NCBI GenBank assembly: GCA_029881775.1
Contig: JAOULY010000110.1
Span: 1 to 6,561 of the forward strand
Origin: Gammaproteobacteria bacterium
GTDB taxonomy: Bacteria > Pseudomonadota > Gammaproteobacteria > UBA9214
DNA: 6,561 nt
Reading direction: 5' to 3'
Program-made: the position numbers and the translations under genes
In this document: piece after piece, positions 1-5,929 of the stretch
How positions within the stretch are numbered: the stretch's first letter is position 1
How the letters are laid out: every line of letters starts with the position of its first letter
Notes under the pieces: model-generated
The model's input: only the letters and a program-made list of their open reading frames with translations
Databases searched by the model: none
Told to the model about the DNA's origin: nothing

Positions 1-769
1 TCAAACCCGCAAGTGACGCGCCCAGGCCGGCACGGTAATCCTCCACCGGCCGTTCAACACTGGTGGAATCGCGCTCGTCGAAACCGGCCATGGCGGCCAG
101 CATGATGGCGGCGTCCTGCGCAGTGCGTGCAAACGGGCCGGCCTGGTCAAGGCTGGAGGCAAACGCGATCATGCCGTAGCGCGATACGCGTCCATAGGTC
201 GGCTTCAAACCGGTGATGCCGCACAGTGCTGCCGGCTGGCGAATTGAACCGCCGGTATCGGTACCGGTACTTGCCGGCACCAGCCGGGCCGCCACCGCCG
301 CGGCGGAACCGCCCGAGGAACCGCCGGGAACCGTGTCCGTGTCCCAGGGATTTTTCACCGGCCCGTAGTAACTGGTCTCGTTCGACGAACCCATGGCGAA
401 CTCGTCCATGTTGGTCTTGCCCAGCATGACGGCACCGGCCGCGTGCAGTTTAGCGGTGACGGTTGCGTCGTATGGCGCATTGAAATTGTCCAGCATGCGC
501 GAACCGCAACTGGTGCGGATGCCCTTCGTGCAGAAGATATCCTTGTGCGCAAACGGGATGCCCGTCAGTGGCCCGGCCTCACCTTTATTAATACGCGCAT
601 CGGCAGCGCGTGCCGCCGCCAGCGCCTGTTCTTCGGCGATGGTAATAAACGTGTTGAGCGTGCCATCGAATGCATGGATGCGCGCCAGGCAGGCACGGGT
701 CAGCTCTTCACTGGAAAAGTCACCGGCTTGCAGGCCGGCAGCCAGTTCGACCAGGGTCTTCTGATGCAT
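1..769 (-). CDS. gatA: Glutamyl-/aspartyl-tRNA amidotransferase subunit A (partial, 3' end beyond window)
   Basis: GatA is the amidase-signature subunit of the cytoplasmic GatCAB complex. It hydrolyses glutamine to supply ammonia for converting Glu-tRNA(Gln) or Asp-tRNA(Asn) to the amidated form. The first 256 codons are present (full family length is about 485); the rest lies beyond the left edge. The Ser-cisSer-Lys triad is visible: Lys76 in 'AHKD', Ser151 in 'PGGSSGGSA' and Ser175 in 'TDTGGSIRQPA'. These lie three residues before the S. aureus positions I remember (79/154/178). 'SCGSRMLDN' (87-95) and 'NMDEFAMGSSNE' (120-131) are also typical. The chosen ATG lies 12 nt after the gatC stop and gives an N-terminus (MHQKTLVEL) like Pseudomonas GatA. 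No clear Shine-Dalgarno precedes it, so coupling to gatC is likely. An in-frame TTG two codons upstream is a possible alternative. No frame damage is seen. Confidence 0.97.
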   Translation of the reverse strand, partial: MHQKTLVELAAGLQAGDFSSEELTRACLARIHAFDGTLNTFITIAEEQALAAARAADARINKGEAGPLTGIPFAHKDIFCTKGIRTSCGSRMLDNFNAPYDATVTAKLHAAGAVMLGKTNMDEFAMGSSNETSYYGPVKNPWDTDTVPGGSSGGSAAAVAARLVPASTGTDTGGSIRQPAALCGITGLKPTYGRVSRYGMIAFASSLDQAGPFARTAQDAAIMLAAMAGFDERDSTSVERPVEDYRAGLGASLAGL

Positions 770-781
770 AGTCAAGGCGGC

Positions 782-1069
782 CTACTCGATAACCTTCGGC
801 ACCAGGTACAGGCCGTTCTCGGTCTGCGGCGCCACCTGCTGGAAGTTTTCCCGGTCGTTGGTTTCGGTCACCGTATCGGGACGCAGGCGTTGTGTTGCCT
901 CCAGCGGATGCGCCAGCGGCTTGATGTCGCGGGTATCCACCGCGTTGAGCTGCTCGACGAATGCGAGAATATCGGACAGATTGCGCGTATAGCCGGGCAC
1001 ATCATCGGCGTCGATGCCGAGACGTGCAAGGTGTGCGATTTTTTCGACATCCGAGGCATCAAGTGCCAT
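782..1069 (-). CDS. gatC: Glutamyl-/aspartyl-tRNA amidotransferase subunit C
   Basis: GatC is the small subunit that wraps around and stabilises the GatA-GatB interface in the transamidosome. The 95-aa product has normal family length. It begins 'MALDASDVEKIAHLARL', the conserved N-terminal helix pair. It continues with 'LSDILAFVEQLNAVDT' and the extended 'PLAHPLE' segment, and ends in the typical 'F..VAPQTENGLYLVPKVIE' tail. A GGAG Shine-Dalgarno (minus strand, complement of 1076-1079) sits 6 nt before the ATG. It is the first gene of a gatC-gatA unit (gatB probably follows outside the window) and is divergent from mreB, the same arrangement I recall from Pseudomonas aeruginosa. I could not find a convincing promoter for it in the 199-bp intergenic region. 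Confidence 0.97.
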   Translation of the reverse strand: MALDASDVEKIAHLARLGIDADDVPGYTRNLSDILAFVEQLNAVDTRDIKPLAHPLEATQRLRPDTVTETNDRENFQQVAPQTENGLYLVPKVIE

Positions 1070-1172
1070 GTGTCACTCCGTTATACAGGTTGCTCGCATA
1101 AAAACAGCGGACGCAAAGGTAGCATAATCGTTTGTCGAGAACATCACTGACCACAGTTGGCCTGTTCACATC

Positions 1173-1194
1173 AATACACGATTTTCTGTGTATT
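1173..1194. promoter_or_regulatory. 22-bp dyad (7-bp inverted repeat), possible operator upstream of mreB
   Basis: AATACAC and GTGTATT form a perfect 7-bp inverted repeat separated by the 8 nt 'gattttct'. The repeat ends 3 nt before the proposed mreB -35 box (1198-1203) and lies in the gatC/mreB divergent region. Position and spacing fit a binding site for a dimeric regulator, but I recognise no specific factor. AT-rich intergenic sequence can form such a dyad by chance. Confidence 0.3.
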
Positions 1195-1197
1195 TCC

Positions 1198-1226
1198 TTG
1201 CCCCGGACGTCCCCCGTTGTTAGATT
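1198..1226 (+). promoter_or_regulatory. Putative sigma70 promoter for mreB
   Basis: TTGCCC (1198-1203, 4/6 to TTGACA) and TAGATT (1221-1226, 4/6 to TATAAT) are separated by exactly 17 nt. A start of transcription near 1233 would leave a leader of roughly 36 nt before the mreB TTG codon. This is the best-spaced pair in the divergent region, and it would also serve the downstream genes by read-through. Confidence 0.45.
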
Positions 1227-1268
1227 AGCTGCTTTCTTTTTGACGATACGCACACGCGGGACTGAATC

Positions 1269-2315
1269 TTGATTAAAAGCCTGTTCGGGATATTCTCCAA
1301 TGACCTGTCCATTGACCTGGGCACGGCTAACACACTGATTTACGTGCGCGGCCAGGGCATCGTCCTGAACGAGCCATCGGTTGTGGCGATTCGCCAGGAT
1401 CGTGGACCGGGCGGCCCCAAGAGCATCGCGGCCGTCGGCCTCGAGGCCAAGGCCATGCTCGGTCGCACCCCGGCCAACATCACGGCCATTCGTCCGCTCA
1501 AGGACGGCGTGATCGCCGACTTCACCATTACGGAGAAAATGCTCCAGCATTTCATCCACAAGGTCCACGAGGCGCGCTTCTTCAAGCCCAGCCCCCGTGT
1601 CCTGATCTGCGTACCCTGCGGCTCGACCCAGGTCGAGCGCCGCGCCATCCGCGAATCGGCTGCCGGCGCCGGCGCGCGCGAGGTCTACCTGATAGAAGAA
1701 CCCATGGCAGCCGCCATCGGTGCCGGCATGCCGGTCGACGAGGCGCGTGGTTCCATGGTACTGGACATCGGTGGTGGTACCTCAGAAGTTGCCGTTATCT
1801 CCTTGAATGGTATTGTCTATTCATCCTCTGTTCGCATCGGTGGCGTACGTCTTGATGAAGCCATTATCAATTATGTACGGCGCAACTACGGCACGCTGAT
1901 TGGCGAGGCCACGGCCGAGCGCATCAAGCATGAAATCGGCTCGGCCTACCCCGGCAAGGAAATCAATGAAATGGAGGTCAAGGGTCGTAACCTGTCCCAG
2001 GGCATTCCACGCAGCTTCACGCTGAACAGCAACGAGATCCTCGAGGCCCTGCAGGAACCACTGGCAGGGCTGGTCGGCGCCGTCAAAACCGCCCTGGAAC
2101 AGACGCCACCCGAACTGGGTGCGGACGTGGCCGAACGCGGCATCGTGCTGACCGGTGGTGGCGCGCTGCTGCGTGACCTCGACAAACTGCTGATGGAAGA
2201 AACCGGCCTGCCGGTGGTGGTCGCGGACGACCCGCTGACCTGCGTCGCCCGTGGCGGTGGTCGCGCGCTCGAACTGTTCGATGAGCGCGGCGGTGACGTG
2301 TTCACCGTGGAATAA
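1269..2315 (+). CDS. mreB: Rod shape-determining actin homologue MreB (TTG start)
   Basis: MreB is a bacterial actin that forms membrane-bound filaments guiding the Rod (elongasome) peptidoglycan machinery. The product has 348 aa (E. coli 347) and is highly similar throughout. Visible elements: N-terminal amphipathic segment 'MIKSLFGIF' for membrane binding (1-9), phosphate-1 loop 'DLGTAN' (16-21), membrane loop 'FFKPSPR' (104-110), phosphate-2 'DIGGGTSE' (167-174) and adenosine motif 'LTGGGALLR' (294-302). The start must be TTG: an in-frame TGA lies two codons upstream, no ATG or GTG occurs nearby, and the TTG start reproduces the E. coli N-terminus. GGGA (1258-1261) is a modest Shine-Dalgarno 7 nt upstream. 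One oddity is 'GGVRLDEA' at 191-198 where homologues have 'GGDRFDEA', so Val193 replaces a normally conserved Asp (E. coli Asp192). This lies in a short run of AT-ending codons (1782-1877). First gene of the elongation cluster. Confidence 0.98.
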   Translation: MIKSLFGIFSNDLSIDLGTANTLIYVRGQGIVLNEPSVVAIRQDRGPGGPKSIAAVGLEAKAMLGRTPANITAIRPLKDGVIADFTITEKMLQHFIHKVHEARFFKPSPRVLICVPCGSTQVERRAIRESAAGAGAREVYLIEEPMAAAIGAGMPVDEARGSMVLDIGGGTSEVAVISLNGIVYSSSVRIGGVRLDEAIINYVRRNYGTLIGEATAERIKHEIGSAYPGKEINEMEVKGRNLSQGIPRSFTLNSNEILEALQEPLAGLVGAVKTALEQTPPELGADVAERGIVLTGGGALLRDLDKLLMEETGLPVVVADDPLTCVARGGGRALELFDERGGDVFTVE

Positions 2316-2366
2316 CCACGCGACTCCAGCGCAACATAACTTTCGCGCATTCACGCGCAGCATACG

Positions 2367-2372
2367 TATAAT
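2367..2372 (+). promoter_or_regulatory. Possible -10 element of an mreC promoter
   Basis: A perfect TATAAT hexamer lies 52 nt after the mreB stop and about 165 nt before the mreC start. No good -35 is found at 16-18 nt (the 17-nt position reads CGCGCA) and there is no extended-10 TG. It may be a weak or activator-dependent internal promoter for mreCD-mrdA-rodA, or a chance match. Confidence 0.28.
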
Positions 2373-2453
2373 CAATCCCCGTCGTATCCAAAACCTTTTC
2401 TTCTGTCACAGGCAGAAGGTCAGGACAGGGGAATAAAAACAGGTTTCGTTACC

Positions 2454-2486
2454 CCCTCTCCCCGACCCTCTCCCGGCGGGAAAGGG
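2454..2486. repeat. REP-like CCCTCTCCC palindromic element
   Basis: CCCTCTCCC occurs twice in tandem (2454-2462 and 2466-2474, period 12). The second copy starts a 21-nt near-perfect palindrome (2466-2486, centre at 2476) whose right arm is CGGGAAAGGG, with one C/A mismatch in a 10-bp stem. CCCTCTCCC...GGGAGAGGG motifs of this kind are scattered in intergenic regions of many proteobacterial genomes. Their reverse translation yields the familiar spurious peptide 'SLSRRERVGERG', which this copy also encodes on the minus strand. It is not followed by a T-run, so it is not a standard intrinsic terminator. It may affect mRNA stability between mreB and mreC. Membership of a dispersed family is from memory and not tested here. 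Confidence 0.6.
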
Positions 2487-2494
2487 AGAATGCA

Positions 2495-2515
2495 AATGCG
2501 CAGGCACTGCGCATT
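2495..2515 (+). other. Perfect 9-bp stem-loop just upstream of the mreC ribosome binding site
   Basis: AATGCGCAG and CTGCGCATT are perfect reverse complements separated by the 3-nt loop GCA. The hairpin ends 8 nt before the GAGGGG Shine-Dalgarno of mreC. No T-run follows, so a terminator is unlikely. Together with the adjacent REP-like palindrome it makes the leader of mreC strongly structured. It could act as an mRNA processing or stability element, or tune mreC translation. Confidence 0.5.
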
Positions 2516-2523
2516 ACCTGTTT

Positions 2524-2529
2524 GAGGGG
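2524..2529 (+). promoter_or_regulatory. Shine-Dalgarno that marks the mreC start at ATC
   Basis: GAGGGG is the only good ribosome binding sequence in the mreC leader and lies 6 nt before the ATC codon at 2536. It is about 54 nt from the downstream GTG at 2584, too far to serve it. The nearer out-of-frame GTG at 2529 overlaps it and would not give MreC. The site supports initiation at ATC. Confidence 0.55.
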
Positions 2530-2535
2530 TGCCCG

Positions 2536-3519
2536 ATCAAGCTCATCTTTACACAAGGTCCATCGATTACCACACGCCTGGTCGTGTTCGTCGCCCTGTC
2601 GACGGTACTCATGGTGATGGACCACAAGTACAACAACCTCGAATCGCTGCGCGCCGGCCTGTCCCTGGTCGTCTACCCCCTGCAACAGGTCATCGAACTG
2701 CCCGGCACCGTCTCCGACTGGTTCGGCGAATCACTGTCGACACGGCGCAAACTGCAGGAAGAAAACGACAGCCTGCGTACACAGCAACTGATGCAGAAAG
2801 TACAGATGCAGAAGCTGGCATCACTGGAAGCGGAAAATATCCGCCTGCGCGAATTGCTCGATTCGTCCTTCGAAGTAGGCGAGAAGGTGTTGATTGCAGA
2901 GCTTATGTCGGTCAATCTCGATCCCTACAAGCACCAGATCGTGGTGAACAAGGGCGAGTTGCATGACATCTACCCGGGGCAACCGCTGCTGGATGCCAAG
3001 GGCGTAATGGGCCAGATCGTGCACGCCGGTCCCTACAGCTCGACCGCCGTACTGATTACCGATACCTCGCACGCGATTCCCGTGCAGGTCAACCGCACCG
3101 GCCTGCGCACCATCGCGCTCGGCAGCGGCGCCATCAACCGGCTGGAACTGCCTTACATACCCAACAACGCCGACATCCGGCCGGGCGACCTGCTGATCAC
3201 ATCCGGACTGGGCGGACGCTTCCCGCCCGGCTACCCGGTCGCCACCGTCACCGCCGTGCAGCACGATCCCGGCCTGACCTTCTCGCAGGTGGTGGCAACA
3301 CCGATGGCCGAACTGAACCGCAGTCGTGAAGTACTGCTGGTCTGGCCCGGGGTATCCACGACGCTGGAACCGGACAGGCCCACCGATGCGGCAAACACCA
3401 TGTCGGTCGACGTGGTAAACAGCGACGAAGCGGCGATGGAAGCCCCGCCGGCCGAACCGGACACGGCCGCCAGCGCGCCGGCAGACACCGCAACCGCGAC
3501 GGAGGCAGCCACACCATGA
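2536..3519 (+). CDS. mreC: Rod shape-determining protein MreC (apparent ATC start)
   Basis: MreC is a bitopic inner-membrane protein whose periplasmic part activates PBP2-RodA and links them to MreB/MreD. From ATC the product is 327 aa. Visible parts: short cytoplasmic 'KLIFTQGPSITTR' (2-14), a membrane segment at about 15-28, coiled coil at about 67-108 (ending 'ENIRLRELL'), and the beta-rich MreC core with 'KGVMGQIV', 'ADIRPGDLLITSGLGGRFP' and 'GYPVATV'. A Pro/Ala/Glu/Thr-rich tail begins at about 276. There is no in-frame ATG, GTG or TTG between the stop at 2434-2436 and the GTG at 2584. That GTG (311 aa) would remove the conserved N-terminus and part of the membrane segment and has no ribosome binding site. 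The residues after ATC match the usual start of gammaproteobacterial MreC, so ATC is preferred; the exact start is uncertain. The stop overlaps the mreD start by 4 nt. Confidence 0.95.
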   Translation: MKLIFTQGPSITTRLVVFVALSTVLMVMDHKYNNLESLRAGLSLVVYPLQQVIELPGTVSDWFGESLSTRRKLQEENDSLRTQQLMQKVQMQKLASLEAENIRLRELLDSSFEVGEKVLIAELMSVNLDPYKHQIVVNKGELHDIYPGQPLLDAKGVMGQIVHAGPYSSTAVLITDTSHAIPVQVNRTGLRTIALGSGAINRLELPYIPNNADIRPGDLLITSGLGGRFPPGYPVATVTAVQHDPGLTFSQVVATPMAELNRSREVLLVWPGVSTTLEPDRPTDAANTMSVDVVNSDEAAMEAPPAEPDTAASAPADTATATEAATP

Positions 3520-4004
3520 ATCTTGCGCGACATCACGGCGGCGGCATTATCGTGATTACCTTTATCATCGCCCTGTTGCTGACCATCGTGCCGTTACCGG
3601 ACTGGGCACGCTACGCACGCCCGGACTGGGTCGGACTGGTGTTGATCTACTGGTGCCTGGCGTTGCCTGACCGGGTCGGCGTCAGCACCGGCTGGTTCAG
3701 CGGACTGCTGGTTGATCTCGTCACCGGCACTATCCTGGGCCAGCATGCACTGTCGCTCACGATCGTGGCCTACATCACCCTGCGCCTGCACCAGCGCATC
3801 CGGCTGTTCCCGCTGCTGCAACAGGCCTTCACCGTCATGGTGTTGCTGATCCTGCACCAGCTGCTGGCCCTGTGGATCAGTCGCATCATCGGGCGGCCGG
3901 GGGCACCGTGGTATTTCTGGACGCCGTCGCTGCTGGGGCTGGCGTTATGGCCGGCGGTCTATTTTCTGTTGCGCAACATTCGCCATCGCTTCCGCGTGCG
4001 CTAG
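3516..4004 (+). CDS. mreD: Rod shape-determining membrane protein MreD
   Basis: MreD is a small polytopic inner-membrane subunit of the elongasome that partners MreC and modulates its effect on PBP2. The 162-aa product has exactly the length I remember for E. coli MreD. It shares 'IIALLLTIVPLPDWARYARP' (17-36) with the E. coli 'FLIALLLQIMPWPD' region, then 'DWVGLVLIYWCLALPDRVGV' and 'LVDLVTGTILGQHAL', and ends in a basic tail 'RNIRHRFRVR'. Four to five hydrophobic segments are evident. The ATG overlaps the mreC TGA (ATGA), and GGAGG (3501-3505) lies 10 nt upstream inside mreC, indicating translational coupling. Confidence 0.96.
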   Translation: MNLARHHGGGIIVITFIIALLLTIVPLPDWARYARPDWVGLVLIYWCLALPDRVGVSTGWFSGLLVDLVTGTILGQHALSLTIVAYITLRLHQRIRLFPLLQQAFTVMVLLILHQLLALWISRIIGRPGAPWYFWTPSLLGLALWPAVYFLLRNIRHRFRVR

Positions 4005-4024
4005 GCACAACCCGCACGACGATT

Positions 4025-5929
4025 ATGGCCGACCGGCTGACACTCAAGGACCACTTCTTCGAATCGCGGCTGATCATGAACCGCGGCATCCTGCTGCTGG
4101 TGTTCGCCGGCATCCTGATCATGATCCTGTTCAGCCGGCTGTTCTACCTGCAGGTCGTTTCGCACGATCACTACACCACCCTGTCTGAAGACAACCGCGT
4201 CAAACTGCAACCGATACCGCCCAATCGCGGCCTGATCTACGACCGTAACGGTCTCATCCTGGCCGAGAACCTGCCCTCCTACCGCCTGGAAATCACGCCG
4301 GAGCAGATCGACGACATGGGTGCGACCCTCAACGCACTGGGCAAAATAATCGACATACGCGAAGCCGACCGCACCCGCTTCAACAAACTGCTGGCGCGCA
4401 AGCCCGGCTTTGAAGCCATTCCGTTGATGTTCAACCTCGACGATGAAGAAGTGGCACGCTTTTCCGTCAACCGCCACCGTTTTCCGGGGGTGGACATCAC
4501 CGCCGGCCTGGCACGTCACTACCCGCATGGCAATATCGCGGTTCATGCACTGGGTTATGTCGGGCGTATCGACGAACAGGCACTGAAGATTCTCGATACA
4601 TCGAACTACCGCGGCACCACCCATGTCGGCAAGATCGGCATCGAAAAAACCTATGAAGACCTGCTGCATGGCAAGGTCGGCCATCAGCAGGTAGAGACCA
4701 CGGCGCAGGGCCGTGTACTGCGGGTACTCAATCGCAACCCGCCGGTATCAGGGCACAACCTGTACCTGACGCTCGATACTCGCGTGCAGCAGGCCGCCGA
4801 AGCGGCCTTCGGCGATTTCGCCGGCTCGGCGGTAGCGCTCGATCCGGATAACGGCGACATCATCGCCTTCGTCAGCCAACCGACCTACGACCCGAACCCG
4901 TTCGTCAACGGCATCGAGTACAAGGCCTACCAGGCACTGCGCGAAAACGAACGCGAGCCGCTGTTCAACCGCGCACTGCGCGGACAATACCCGCCGGGCT
5001 CGACCATCAAGCCGTTCGTCGGACTGGCCGGCCTTGAACTGGGCGTTACCGGCGATCACTCCAGGACCTATTGCCCCGGTTACTACACCCTGCCCGGCAA
5101 TACCCGCAAATACCGCGACTGGAAACGCACCGGGCACGGTACGGTCAACCTGAATGATTCGATCACGCAGTCCTGCGATGTATATTTCTATGACCTGGCG
5201 CTGTCACTCGGCATCGACAACATGAAAAACTACCTGCGCCATTTCGGTTTCGGCCGCGCAACCGGCGTCGACATTGTCGGGGAACTGCCCGGCCTGCTGC
5301 CGTCACGCGAATGGAAACGACGCCGGCATGATCAGCCATGGTTCCCGGGCGAGACCATCATCACCGGCATCGGCCAGGGATTCTTCCTGACCACACCCCT
5401 GCAACTGGCCGTTTCAACCGCGGCACTGGCCAACGGCGGACGCATGCTGAAACCGAACATTGTCTACGCGGAACAGGCGGCCAATACCGACGCGCTGCTG
5501 CCGCATCTGCCACGCCCGCAGAACAACATCAGCATCGGCGAGCAGCCGCACTGGGACAGCGTGATCGGATCGATGATCGACGTGGTGCACGGCGCACGTG
5601 GCACGGCGCGCGCTATCGGCAAGAACAGTCCCTACCGCATTGCCGGCAAGACCGGCACCGCCCAGGTGTATGGACTCAAGGAAGAAGAAAAATACGACGC
5701 CAGCGCGATTGCCGAGAAGCTGCGCGATCATGCGCTGTTTATTGCCTTCGCGCCGGCAGAGAAACCGACTATCGTGGTTGCGGTTATCGTGGAAAACGGC
5801 GGCAGCGGCGGCGCCGTGGCCGCACCCATCGCGCGCAAGATCCTCGACGCCTATCTGCTGGACCCGGAAGAACAGCCCGAGCCGGAGCAGGCCGGGGAAG
5901 CCACACCTGACGAGGAGCCGACGGAATGA
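4025..5929 (+). CDS. mrdA: Penicillin-binding protein 2, elongation-specific peptidoglycan D,D-transpeptidase
   Basis: PBP2 is the class B transpeptidase that cross-links new lateral-wall peptidoglycan, paired with RodA. The 634-aa product (E. coli 633) has one N-terminal membrane anchor (about 21-45) and then the pedestal/dimerisation domain with 'RGLIYDRNGLILAENLPSY' (68-86). The transpeptidase domain carries catalytic Ser326 and Lys329 in 'PPGSTIKP', 'SCD' (383-385, the SxN-equivalent) and 'KTGTAQVYG' (542-550). Cys350, Asp365, His371 and Cys384 could form a zinc site. The C-terminus is acidic (about 613-634). The frame stays open upstream to 3872, but that stretch overlaps mreD out of frame. 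The ATG at 4025 reproduces the family N-terminus and leaves a 20-nt gap after mreD. No strong Shine-Dalgarno precedes it, so coupling with mreD is likely. The stop overlaps the rodA ATG by 4 nt. Confidence 0.98.
   Translation: MADRLTLKDHFFESRLIMNRGILLLVFAGILIMILFSRLFYLQVVSHDHYTTLSEDNRVKLQPIPPNRGLIYDRNGLILAENLPSYRLEITPEQIDDMGATLNALGKIIDIREADRTRFNKLLARKPGFEAIPLMFNLDDEEVARFSVNRHRFPGVDITAGLARHYPHGNIAVHALGYVGRIDEQALKILDTSNYRGTTHVGKIGIEKTYEDLLHGKVGHQQVETTAQGRVLRVLNRNPPVSGHNLYLTLDTRVQQAAEAAFGDFAGSAVALDPDNGDIIAFVSQPTYDPNPFVNGIEYKAYQALRENEREPLFNRALRGQYPPGSTIKPFVGLAGLELGVTGDHSRTYCPGYYTLPGNTRKYRDWKRTGHGTVNLNDSITQSCDVYFYDLALSLGIDNMKNYLRHFGFGRATGVDIVGELPGLLPSREWKRRRHDQPWFPGETIITGIGQGFFLTTPLQLAVSTAALANGGRMLKPNIVYAEQAANTDALLPHLPRPQNNISIGEQPHWDSVIGSMIDVVHGARGTARAIGKNSPYRIAGKTGTAQVYGLKEEEKYDASAIAEKLRDHALFIAFAPAEKPTIVVAVIVENGGSGGAVAAPIARKILDAYLLDPEEQPEPEQAGEATPDEEPTE

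Noticed and set aside
1080..1085. TATAAC on the minus strand as the gatC -10 box
   Set aside because: It is only 10 nt from the gatC ATG, so transcription would begin after or inside the GGAG Shine-Dalgarno, and no -35 is present at the right distance.
443..1150. A 235-codon open frame on the plus strand
   Set aside because: It lies antisense to gatA and gatC, which have clear homology and catalytic residues. The product resembles no family I recognise and is a typical high-GC shadow frame.
1821..2375. A 184-codon open frame on the minus strand
   Set aside because: It is antisense to the conserved 3' half of mreB, has no recognisable domain, and is explained by codon bias of mreB.
2400..2418. 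CTTCTG/CAGAAG inverted repeat as a terminator for mreB
   Set aside because: The stem is only 6 bp, AT/GC mixed, with a 7-nt loop and no T-run after it; likely chance.
2449..2685. A 78-codon minus-strand frame ending in 'SLSRRERVGERG'
   Set aside because: The C-terminal peptide is the translation of the REP-like CCCTCTCCC repeat, a common source of false genes; the rest is antisense to mreC.
2529..2966. A 145-codon frame beginning with GTG at the mreC Shine-Dalgarno
   Set aside because: It reads mreC in the wrong frame, its start overlaps the ribosome binding sequence, and its product has no recognisable domain.
3872..4024. Upstream extension of PBP2 from an earlier in-frame start
   Set aside because: It would overlap the conserved end of mreD in another frame and add about 51 residues absent from the family. 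The start at 4025 gives the expected 634 aa and N-terminus.
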